This document shows positions 1 through 5,433 of a stretch of 7,182 nucleotides of DNA, one piece after another (positions within the stretch are counted from its first letter, which is position 1; the number at the start of each line of letters is the position of its first letter). The position numbers and the translations under genes were made by a program. The stretch lies in contig JAPLYY010000032.1 in the NCBI GenBank assembly GCA_026395315.1, positions 1 through 7,182 on the forward strand, in the 5' to 3' direction. The notes under the pieces are model-generated. The model saw only the letters and a list, made by a program, of their open reading frames with translations, did no database searches and was not told the origin of the DNA. The stretch comes from Candidatus Shapirobacteria bacterium. GTDB lineage: Bacteria > Patescibacteriota > Microgenomatia > UBA12405.

Positions 1-206
1 GACAATTCTACTTTTCCTCCGCCAATTTTTGCCCCAAGGGTCGCTGCCAGCATTATCCCCGGTCCTCCGCCATTGATAATAATATATCCATTTTCAGCCA
101 GCAACTGGGCGGTTTTCATCGCTAGATCAAAATGTTTTTGACCTTCGACTGCCTCAGCGTCACCAAAAAACGCCACCCGAACAATTATTTTAGTTGTTTT
201 TTCCAT
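1..206 (-). CDS. LOG-family (SLOG/Rossmann) nucleotide-binding protein, partial
   Basis: This is the N-terminal 68 codons of a minus-strand gene; the 3' end lies outside the window. The ATG is at 204-206. A first beta strand (IIVRVAFFGD, residues 7-16) is followed by a helix and then a second strand ending in the glycine-rich turn NGGGPGIM (residues 45-52). This matches the LOG / lysine-decarboxylase-like Rossmann fold, where the equivalent turn is GGGxxGLM. The catalytic PGGxGTxxE motif would lie downstream and is not visible. Many LOG proteins are nucleoside 5'-monophosphate phosphoribohydrolases that release a base and ribose 5-phosphate, but others in the superfamily only bind nucleotides. 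The start overlaps the 3' end of the rpe-like gene by 17 bp, so the two are probably co-transcribed and translationally coupled. No Shine-Dalgarno site is evident. The family call is fairly secure; the enzymatic role is inference. Confidence 0.75.
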   Translation of the reverse strand, partial: MEKTTKIIVRVAFFGDAEAVEGQKHFDLAMKTAQLLAENGYIIINGGGPGIMLAATLGAKIGGGKVEL

Positions 207-789
207 CTATCAAATCAAAATAACTCTTTTCCGAGTATACAATGTTTGCTCCGGCTTTTTCTAGCAATTTTACATTTTTATTATTTACTCCACCATCAAC
301 TCCAACTCTTTTAATAAATTTGGCCGCCTTTTCTATCCAATTAAATATTCTTAAATCCATTTCTCTTTCCTCAAACCCTGCCTTCCGTCCCATTAATAAA
401 ATTACGTCGGTTTCCTTTGGAATATCGACGATTTCAGTTTCCACATCAAATGCCAGTCCGACTTCCAACCCCTCATTTTTAACCAAATCTACAAATTTTT
501 CTCTGTCACTCATCATTTCCACCTGGCCAACAATCCGGCTAGACCCAACAAACAGACATTTTTCCACCCAATTTATCGGTTCATTTACCATTAAATGAAT
601 ATCCCACAGAATATTGTTGATATTTAAATCCAATTTACTCAACAATTCCAGCTCAAATGTTTTTCTCTTAGCAAATTTATTATCGCAGACATCAACCTGA
701 ATCCAACGGCAGAAATCTTTAACCTCCTTAACCCTTTTCTCCACGTCAAAAATATTTGTTTGTAGCCCGGTAGTTGGAATTATTTGCAT
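190..789 (-). CDS. rpe: Divergent ribulose-phosphate 3-epimerase-like protein
   Basis: The 199-aa protein is slightly shorter than the usual 210-225 aa. It follows the Rpe TIM-barrel order: IIPTTGL (residues 3-9, for APSIL), QVDVCDN (31-37, for HxDxMDN), DIHLMV (63-68), LLMGRKAGF (131-139, for VMTVxPGFGGQ) and VDGGVN (164-169). Rpe interconverts ribulose 5-phosphate and xylulose 5-phosphate using a divalent metal held by two His and two Asp. Here D33, H65 and D165 are kept, but the first metal His is Gln31, and the PGFGGQ phosphate loop is replaced by AGFEER. It may be a genuine but divergent epimerase, or a family member with another substrate. The start is the ATG at 787-789, 10 bp inside the end of gap, and the 3' end overlaps the LOG-family gene. 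Fold assignment is good; activity is less certain. Confidence 0.78.
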   Translation of the reverse strand: MQIIPTTGLQTNIFDVEKRVKEVKDFCRWIQVDVCDNKFAKRKTFELELLSKLDLNINNILWDIHLMVNEPINWVEKCLFVGSSRIVGQVEMMSDREKFVDLVKNEGLEVGLAFDVETEIVDIPKETDVILLMGRKAGFEEREMDLRIFNWIEKAAKFIKRVGVDGGVNNKNVKLLEKAGANIVYSEKSYFDLIDGKNN

Positions 790-1805
790 ATCTCTATTCC
801 CATCTCAACCAGCCGGCAGCTATAGCCATATTCGTTGTCATACCATGCCCCTATGGAAATCATATCGTCAGATACCACTTTAGTCATTCTGGTATCTATT
901 ACGCACGATGCATTATTACCAACGATGTCAGAGCTAACCAGTGGGTCATAAGATACTTTTAATTTACCAACCAATTCCGGGCTGACTGATGCTTCTTCAA
1001 AAATCGCATTAACTTCTTCAACCGTTGTTTTTCTTACTAATTTAAAAGTCAAATCAGAATACGAGCCACACACTACCGGTACCCGGATCGCCGTTCCGGC
1101 AAATCTGCCTTTTACTTCCGGATAACAGGCAATTACTGCCTCAGCCGCCCCAGTGGAAGTTGGCACAATATTTATCGCTGCTGCCCGTGCCCGTCTTGGG
1201 TCTTTGCCAGAACCATCAACAATATTTTGGTTGGTAGTGTAGGCATGAATAGTTGTCAGTACCCCTTCTTGGAACCCGATTTTCTGGTCAATTAATTTGA
1301 CAATTGGCGCCACGCAATTGGTAGTACATGAACCGTTAGAAATTAAAGTCTCGTTTTTATATTTATCCTCATTTACCCCTAAAATATACGTTGGAATTTT
1401 TGGATCTTTTGCCGGTGCCGATATAATCACTTTTTTGACATTATGTAATCCCGCTTTCATGTCCGTAAATGCTCCGGTGCATTCCAATACTACTTCAGCC
1501 CCATAATCTTTCCAATTGATTTTTGCCGGATCTGTTTCCCCCAAAAAAGGAATTTCTTTGCCACCAACCACTAGTCTGCCTATCTCCCCAGCCTTTTTCG
1601 GATCAATAAAATCAATCCGATAAGGGAGCCGTCCGTATACTGAATCGTATTTAAATTGCATCGTATACACTTCCATTTCCATATCACCTTTGGTATTGAT
1701 TGCCACCATTTCCACATCGTATTTTTCCATTATAATTGCCCTCAGTACCACGCTCCCAATTCTGCCAAAACCATTTATCCCGATTTTTATTTTTTTATTT
1801 TCCAT
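780..1805 (-). CDS. gap: Glyceraldehyde-3-phosphate dehydrogenase, type I, probably NADP-accepting
   Basis: The 341-aa protein is full length for the family. It oxidises glyceraldehyde 3-phosphate to 1,3-bisphosphoglycerate in the cytoplasm. Visible motifs are the dinucleotide-binding NGFGRIGS (residues 11-18), the active-site SNGSCTTNC with catalytic Cys160 (usually SNASCTTNC), the TTIHAYT segment with His187, RRARAAA (204-210) and WYDNEYGYS (321-329). The position that normally holds the NAD-selecting Asp (D32 in Bacillus) is Thr38, in NTKGD. The position of Pro188 is Ser199, in DGSGKDPRRAR. Both changes resemble the chloroplast/cyanobacterial enzyme and suggest NADP use. The gene follows a small unknown gene by 17 bp, with pgk before that, and overlaps the rpe-like gene by 10 bp. 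A TATGAT box lies 5 bp before the ATG, so it may also have its own leaderless promoter. Confidence 0.97.
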   Translation of the reverse strand: MENKKIKIGINGFGRIGSVVLRAIIMEKYDVEMVAINTKGDMEMEVYTMQFKYDSVYGRLPYRIDFIDPKKAGEIGRLVVGGKEIPFLGETDPAKINWKDYGAEVVLECTGAFTDMKAGLHNVKKVIISAPAKDPKIPTYILGVNEDKYKNETLISNGSCTTNCVAPIVKLIDQKIGFQEGVLTTIHAYTTNQNIVDGSGKDPRRARAAAINIVPTSTGAAEAVIACYPEVKGRFAGTAIRVPVVCGSYSDLTFKLVRKTTVEEVNAIFEEASVSPELVGKLKVSYDPLVSSDIVGNNASCVIDTRMTKVVSDDMISIGAWYDNEYGYSCRLVEMGIEICK

Positions 1806-1810
1806 AATTA

Positions 1811-1816
1811 ATCATA
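1811..1816 (-). promoter_or_regulatory. Possible internal -10 box for gap
   Basis: On the minus strand this reads TATGAT and ends 5 nt before the gap ATG (1803-1805). That would place the transcript start at or next to the start codon, giving a leaderless mRNA. The spacing matches the stronger -10 boxes before the exonuclease III, ASCH and recF genes. No convincing -35 is visible. Chance occurrence in AT-rich sequence is a real possibility. Confidence 0.3.
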
Positions 1817-1822
1817 CAGCGT

Positions 1823-2020
1823 CTATTTATTCAAAAGTATTTTTATTACCTTTTGAACTCTCACTCTAATTTCGTCAACTTTTCTTACAACCAATCCACT
1901 GAAATTACCATCAATTGCCTTTTGAACTTCTTTATCAAATTTTTTTCTTGTTATAAACCCACCAAAAAGATTAAACGGCTGATGATCCCTTCCATATTCT
2001 GTATCATGTTCCTCTGTCAT
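1823..2020 (-). CDS. Small unknown protein (65 aa) between pgk and gap
   Basis: I do not recognise this protein. The frame fills almost the whole 225-bp space between pgk and gap, starts 10 bp after the pgk stop, and ends with TAG 17 bp before the gap ATG, on the same strand. That spacing matches the rest of the operon and is the main reason to accept it. The first ~15 residues are polar and acidic (MTEEHDTEYGRDHQ). A short hydrophobic/aromatic stretch FNLFGGFI (16-23) follows. The C-terminal part is basic and likely helical, with alternating charge and aliphatic residues (VVRKVDEIRVRVQKVIKILL, 44-63). There is no signal peptide, transmembrane segment or metal motif. It could be a regulatory or scaffold peptide for the glycolytic enzymes, but nothing in the sequence shows this. 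Confidence 0.6.
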   Translation of the reverse strand: MTEEHDTEYGRDHQPFNLFGGFITRKKFDKEVQKAIDGNFSGLVVRKVDEIRVRVQKVIKILLNK

Positions 2021-2030
2021 ATTATGGTCT

Positions 2031-3062
2031 TTATTCCCATGCCGGTAACTTGCCTTTAGTCAATAACTCGAGCATTACTCCGCCTCCCGAACAAACATAA
2101 TCAATTTTATCTTCCAGCCCCAATTCTCTAATCGATGCCCCTGTATCCCCGCCAGCAATTATTTTATAAGCCGCGTTTGACGCGGCCACTGCTTTGGCAA
2201 TTTCTTCAGTGCCTTTTTTAGCCAGAGCATTTTCAAATAGACCCATCGCCCCCGCCCAAATAATTGTTTTAGAAACTTTTATTATTTCTTTAAATTTATT
2301 TATATCTTCATCACTCAAATCCAGTCCATCCTCTCTTAATTTAGCTACTACAATTTTAGGCTCCCCTGTCAAGGGGAGCTCCTGCGAAGCAGGTGAGGGG
2401 TTTAAAAGTTTCGGTAGTTTTCCTCCAATTAATATTTTATCCGCCTTCTTTTCTAATTCTTCTAAATATTTTAATTTGTCTTCTTTTGCCCCGCCCAAAA
2501 TCACTGTCAACGGCTTTTCCGGATTTTCTGCTACTTTAGCAATTTTTTCCGCCTCTTCAATAAAACTTAACCCATAAAATCCGGGTAAATTTTTATATAA
2601 CATTATTGATCGGTGTTTCCGGTGAGCCACGGCAAAAGCGTCATCGACATAAAAATTACTCATTTCCACCAATCCCTTCAGAAAATCTGGATCATTATTT
2701 TCTTCTCCTTTCCAAAATCTCAAGTTTTCTAAAAATACAATTTGATCAACCGCCAATGCTTGATCAATTTTCTCTTTGTCTCCTACGTCTTCAATAAACA
2801 CGCTTTCAATTAAATTTTCTCCATCTGGCTCTAATAACGACATTAGATCCAAATAAACCGATTTTAAGGACAAAGATTCATCTTTACTTTCAGGTCTTCC
2901 TCTATGCCCAATAATGGCAATCTTGCATTGTTTCCCCAACAGTAACTTAATTGTCGGAATTGATTTTACTAATCTTGAATCATCACCCTCGGCCACGTCC
3001 AAATCCATTCTCAAAATTACTCTGGTGTTAGGTAATATTTCACTAACGCTGCGCAGATTCAT
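2031..3062 (-). CDS. pgk: Phosphoglycerate kinase, short form with in-frame repeat insertion
   Basis: The enzyme transfers phosphate from 1,3-bisphosphoglycerate to ADP, the ATP-forming step after GAPDH. From the ATG at 3060-3062 it is 343 aa, against about 390-400 usually. A TTG 48 bp upstream would add 16 residues, but the ATG gives MNLRSVSEILPNTRVILRMD, which lines up with normal Pgk N-termini. Motifs are RMDLDV (18-23), DDSR (27-30), GHRGRP (52-57), ENLRFWKGEE (112-121), DDAFAVAHR (140-148), ILGGAK (188-193) and SGGGVMLELL (325-334). The usual WNGPxGxFE is WAGAMGLFE (269-277). The C-domain segment after LIGGK is much shortened and carries a 15-residue repeat-encoded stretch (221-235). The gene overlaps the end of rpiB by 20 bp. 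The family call is secure; the loop changes are notable. Confidence 0.95.
   Translation of the reverse strand: MNLRSVSEILPNTRVILRMDLDVAEGDDSRLVKSIPTIKLLLGKQCKIAIIGHRGRPESKDESLSLKSVYLDLMSLLEPDGENLIESVFIEDVGDKEKIDQALAVDQIVFLENLRFWKGEENNDPDFLKGLVEMSNFYVDDAFAVAHRKHRSIMLYKNLPGFYGLSFIEEAEKIAKVAENPEKPLTVILGGAKEDKLKYLEELEKKADKILIGGKLPKLLNPSPASQELPLTGEPKIVVAKLREDGLDLSDEDINKFKEIIKVSKTIIWAGAMGLFENALAKKGTEEIAKAVAASNAAYKIIAGGDTGASIRELGLEDKIDYVCSGGGVMLELLTKGKLPAWE
2358..2402. repeat. Palindromic small repeat element inserted in frame in pgk
   Basis: This GC-rich 45-bp block stands out from its AT-rich surroundings and contains two adjacent hairpins. CTCCCCT (2361-2367) pairs with AGGGGAG (2372-2378), and CCTGC (2381-2385) pairs with GCAGG (2389-2393). 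On the pgk strand it encodes exactly 15 codons, NPSPASQELPLTGEP, with no stop or frameshift. From general knowledge, similar dispersed palindromic repeats with CTCCCC/GGGGAG arms occur in many copies in CPR and some other bacterial genomes, and in-frame insertions into genes are analogous to Rickettsia palindromic elements. Only this one copy is in the window, so repeat status is inferred from its structure and familiarity. Confidence 0.65.
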
Positions 3063-3489
3063 ATGCTTTGATTTTGTTAATTCTTCTAATATATCTTTCT
3101 TCAGACCCAAACAATGTTTCTAAAAATATCTTTACAATTTCCCGATTATCATCCTCCGGTACTATATCCGCGTTTAGGCACAACACGTTCATGTCATCAT
3201 CATTTCTGCCTGCTCTAGCCTGTTTTGCCAACATACACAACCCCGCCCTAACCCCCTTCACTTTATTGACTGCCGCACACACTCCTACCCCCGAACCGCA
3301 AATCAAAATTCCTTTCCCATTTTTCAATACCACTTTTTCTCCCAGTTTAAAGGCAATATCCGGATAATCATCATCAGCATTATATTCGGTAAATCCCAAA
3401 TCAATCACCTCGTCATTACAATCTCTTAACATTTGAATTATCTTTTCCTTTAAATTAAAACCCCGATGATCGGCCCCAATATATATCAT
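3043..3489 (-). CDS. rpiB: Ribose-5-phosphate isomerase B
   Basis: RpiB (148 aa, normal length) interconverts ribose 5-phosphate and ribulose 5-phosphate. The sequence shows GADHRGFNLKEKI (residues 5-17), DYPDIA (41-46), ILICGSGVGV with catalytic Cys64 and Ser66 at the usual Thr position (61-70), NKVKGVRAGLC (75-85), and Arg132 and Arg136, which match the phosphate-binding arginines of E. coli RpiB. The usual HND motif is DDD at 97-99, so the His that helps ring opening is Asp97. It is the first gene of the minus-strand operon, and its ATG (3487-3489) is only 22 bp from the divergent YgjP-like gene. A GATAGT or TAAGAT -10-like box just upstream suggests little or no leader. LacA/LacB-type isomerases are relatives, but the context supports RpiB. 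Confidence 0.93.
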   Translation of the reverse strand: MIYIGADHRGFNLKEKIIQMLRDCNDEVIDLGFTEYNADDDYPDIAFKLGEKVVLKNGKGILICGSGVGVCAAVNKVKGVRAGLCMLAKQARAGRNDDDMNVLCLNADIVPEDDNREIVKIFLETLFGSEERYIRRINKIKAYESAQR

Positions 3490-3491
3490 GT

Positions 3492-3505
3492 ACTATACTA
3501 TCTTA
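3492..3505. promoter_or_regulatory. Probable bidirectional -10 region between rpiB and the YgjP-like gene
   Basis: The 22-bp gap carries TATACT on the plus strand (3494-3499), 12 nt before the ATG at 3512. On the minus strand it carries GATAGT (3502-3497) and TAAGAT (3505-3500), 7-10 nt before the rpiB ATG. Any promoters here must overlap each other, and both mRNAs would have leaders of about 0-6 nt. No clear -35 hexamers are visible. Confidence 0.4.
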
Positions 3506-3511
3506 CCATCA

Positions 3512-4180
3512 ATGCCTACTATTGAAATATCCGGCCGTCAGTTTAATTACACCCTTCAACGCAAGTCAATTTTGTCCCTTCGTTTACGTTTAAATTCAAC
3601 CGGATCTTTTGCCGTCTCGGCTCCTCATTTAATACCCCAAATTTTTATCGATAAATTTATTTCTGAGCATGCCGGCTGGATCATAAAAAATATTAAAACA
3701 CCTTCCAAGTTTCCTTCGTTTTTAAATATCTTAGACAAAAAATATGATCTAATTATTTCCAAAACCGCTCATGATTCAGTCGTAGTTTTTGACGACGAAC
3801 AAAAAATATACATTAACTCTCATCTTCAAACCAGTCCACATATAAAAAAACTTCTCGATAAAAAACTCCGTATCCTGGCGGCCAAGCTCATCAAATTCCA
3901 TTTATCCAAATACGATTTTAAATATTCCCATATTTCTGTTCGTAATCAATCCAGCCGTTTTGGTTCCTGTTCTCATTCCAACAATCTCAATTTTAATTGG
4001 CAAATTATTCTTTTCCCTTTGTCTATTTTTCAACATATTCTTCTTCACGAACTTTGTCACACAGTTGTTAAAAACCATTCGGTAAAATTTTGGAATCTTC
4101 TGGCTACTTATGATCCAAATTACCGCGCCCACCGCCGTTGGCTTAAATCCAAAGCCCCCAAAGTCATGATTTTTTCCTAA
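3512..4180 (+). CDS. YgjP-like (M48-related) zinc metallopeptidase-domain protein
   Basis: The 222-aa protein has the YgjP/DUF45 layout. An N-terminal beta-rich part with repeated basic residues (QRKSILSLRLRLNSTGSFAVSAP, residues 16-38) resembles the family start. The core then follows: SSRFGSCS (147-154), NFNWQIILFP (160-169) and the zinc motif HELCH (179-183), with a third ligand probably His189 in NHSVKFW. Family members are predicted metal-dependent hydrolases, often linked with restriction or nucleic-acid loci; the substrate is generally unknown. I chose the ATG at 3512 because the protein then starts MPTIEISGRQF, like relatives. An ATG at 3488 would overlap the rpiB start codon and leave no room for a promoter. 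Its TAA (4178-4180) overlaps the exonuclease III TAG by sharing CTAA. No signal peptide is visible, so it is probably cytoplasmic. Confidence 0.85.
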   Translation: MPTIEISGRQFNYTLQRKSILSLRLRLNSTGSFAVSAPHLIPQIFIDKFISEHAGWIIKNIKTPSKFPSFLNILDKKYDLIISKTAHDSVVVFDDEQKIYINSHLQTSPHIKKLLDKKLRILAAKLIKFHLSKYDFKYSHISVRNQSSRFGSCSHSNNLNFNWQIILFPLSIFQHILLHELCHTVVKNHSVKFWNLLATYDPNYRAHRRWLKSKAPKVMIFS

Positions 4181-4941
4181 ATTTCCATCTCCACTCCCAC
4201 CGGGCAATGGTCCGAACCATAAACACCTGTCAGTATAAACGCTTCTTTTAAATTCTTTTCTAATTTTTCATCCATAAACATATAATCAATTCTCCAACCC
4301 ACATTTCTATCTCTGGCTCGGGTAAATTGGTCCCACCACGAGTAGGTGACATCCTCTGGATGTAAACAACGGTAAGTGTCTATCCATCCTTCTTTTTCCA
4401 ATTTATCCATCCATTTTCTTTCAATTTCTAAGAACCCAGAAGTGTTAGAATTTTCCTTAGGCCTGGCCAAATCGATCTTTTCATGAGCCGTATTAACATC
4501 CCCACAAAAGATTACTTTTTCACCTTGTTCCCTCAAGTTATTAATATATTTCAAAAAATATTCATAAAAATCCAGTTTATATTGCAGCCGACCCCGGTCT
4601 CTTTTGCCATTAGGAAAATAAACATTAAGCAGGGTAAATTCATCAAATTTGGAAATTAATACCCGCCCCTCCGCGTCCCAATCATTATCCCGGTTGCCCA
4701 CAATTACGGTTCTTGGTTCCATTTTTGAATAAGTGGCCACTCCTGAATATCCCGCTTTTTCCGCATCGTTTAAAAAAAAATAATAATTTTTCGGCGCCCC
4801 GCCTGGTATTTGTCCAATTTTCGCTTTAACTTCTTGAAAACAAAAAATATCAGCTTTATCTTTTTTCATAAAATCGTATAATCCCTTTTTCACTGCCGCC
4901 CTCATTCCCGCCACGTTCCAGGAAATTATCCTAATTTTCAT
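4177..4941 (-). CDS. xth: Exodeoxyribonuclease III / AP endonuclease (Xth/ExoA family)
   Basis: This 254-aa protein is the usual length for Xth. It cleaves DNA at abasic sites and removes 3' blocking groups in base-excision repair. All metal and catalytic residues are recognisable: Asn9 in SWNVAG, Glu37 in FQEVK, Tyr108 in VYFPNG, Asp148 and Asn150 in GDVNTAH, Asp219 in WRIDY, and Asp244-His245 in SDHCP. Trp202-Trp203 in YSWWDQ and RARDRNVGWRIDY (208-220) match DNA-binding parts of the family. The ATG is at 4939-4941, directly after a TATAAT box, which suggests a leaderless transcript. The gene is divergent from the ASCH gene (21-bp gap) and convergent with the YgjP-like gene, sharing 4 bp at the stop codons. 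Nothing looks damaged. Confidence 0.96.
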   Translation of the reverse strand: MKIRIISWNVAGMRAAVKKGLYDFMKKDKADIFCFQEVKAKIGQIPGGAPKNYYFFLNDAEKAGYSGVATYSKMEPRTVIVGNRDNDWDAEGRVLISKFDEFTLLNVYFPNGKRDRGRLQYKLDFYEYFLKYINNLREQGEKVIFCGDVNTAHEKIDLARPKENSNTSGFLEIERKWMDKLEKEGWIDTYRCLHPEDVTYSWWDQFTRARDRNVGWRIDYMFMDEKLEKNLKEAFILTGVYGSDHCPVGVEMEI

Positions 4942-4946
4942 CCTTA

Positions 4947-4956
4947 ATTATATAAT
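4947..4956. promoter_or_regulatory. Perfectly symmetric bidirectional -10 (ATTATATAAT)
   Basis: The 10-bp palindrome ATTATATAAT contains TATAAT on the plus strand (4951-4956) and TATAAT on the minus strand (4952-4947). It ends 6 nt before the ASCH ATG (4963) and 5 nt before the exonuclease III ATG (4941). Start sites about 7 nt downstream fall on, or within 1 nt of, both start codons, so both mRNAs would be leaderless. Symmetric -10 elements driving divergent transcription are known in bacteria. No -35 hexamer is clear. Confidence 0.65.
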
Positions 4957-4962
4957 CTTCTT

Positions 4963-5433
4963 ATGGATCACGTCGCTTATATGAAACCATCCTGGGGTTT
5001 ATTACCCAAAATTCTCAACGGTCAAAAACAAATTGAATCCCGTTGGTATCAAACTAAACATTTACCTTGGGGAAAAATTCAAGTCGGGGATACTGTCTAT
5101 TTTAAAAACTCCGGCCAACCCATCACTGTTAAAGCTTTAGTTAAAAATATTCTGTCTTTTGACGGACTAACTCCAACAAAAGTTAAAAAAATACTCTACA
5201 AATACAGTGATCTTGATGGTATCGATAAACAAAATCAAAGTTATTTTTATAATTTATTTAAAAACAAAAAATATTGCCTGCTAATTTTTCTTACCAATCC
5301 TCAAAAAATTATCCCTTTTGATATTAATAAAAACAGCTTCAGCTCAATGTCCGCGTGGATTACCATCAATAATATTGATACAATACGGGTACAAAAACCA
5401 GTGGTGGCCGAACGGTTAGGCGAAGGTCTGTAA
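4963..5433 (+). CDS. ASCH-domain (PUA-like fold) protein ending inside tRNA-Tyr
   Basis: The N-terminal part HVAYMKPSWGLLPKILNGQK (residues 3-22), then IESRWY (24-29), LPWGKIQVGDTVYFKNSG (34-51) and ITVKALV (54-60), matches the ASCH fold. This is a PUA-related beta-barrel thought to bind RNA or modified nucleotides; some members are RNases or amidohydrolases. The conserved K/E-x-x-x-R-W-Y pattern and GD turn are present. The middle (70-105) is lysine-rich and helical, and the C-terminal strand includes SAWITINN (130-137). The last 11 residues (146-156) come from the first 36 nt of the tRNA gene, and the TAA stop is in the anticodon loop, so the true ancestral C-terminus was probably near residue 145. 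The start at 4963 follows a TATAAT box by 6 nt (leaderless). The substrate is unknown. Confidence 0.8.
   Translation: MDHVAYMKPSWGLLPKILNGQKQIESRWYQTKHLPWGKIQVGDTVYFKNSGQPITVKALVKNILSFDGLTPTKVKKILYKYSDLDGIDKQNQSYFYNLFKNKKYCLLIFLTNPQKIIPFDINKNSFSSMSAWITINNIDTIRVQKPVVAERLGEGL

Noticed and set aside
2361..2400. The paired hairpins in pgk as a transcription terminator
   Set aside because: They lie in frame in the middle of pgk and have no T-tract on the coding strand.
3063..3110. Upstream TTG start for pgk that would add 16 residues (MGLKKDILEELTKSKH)
   Set aside because: The codon is TTG, it overlaps rpiB by 68 bp, and the ATG at 3062 gives the normal Pgk N-terminus.
3488..3511. Earlier ATG for the YgjP-like gene at 3488
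   Set aside because: It overlaps the rpiB start codon, leaves no promoter space, and adds residues (YYTILPS) not expected in the family; the ATG at 3512 fits better.
3902..4207. 101-codon minus-strand frame opposite the YgjP-like gene
   Set aside because: It is antisense to the HExxH-containing gene and has no recognisable motif.
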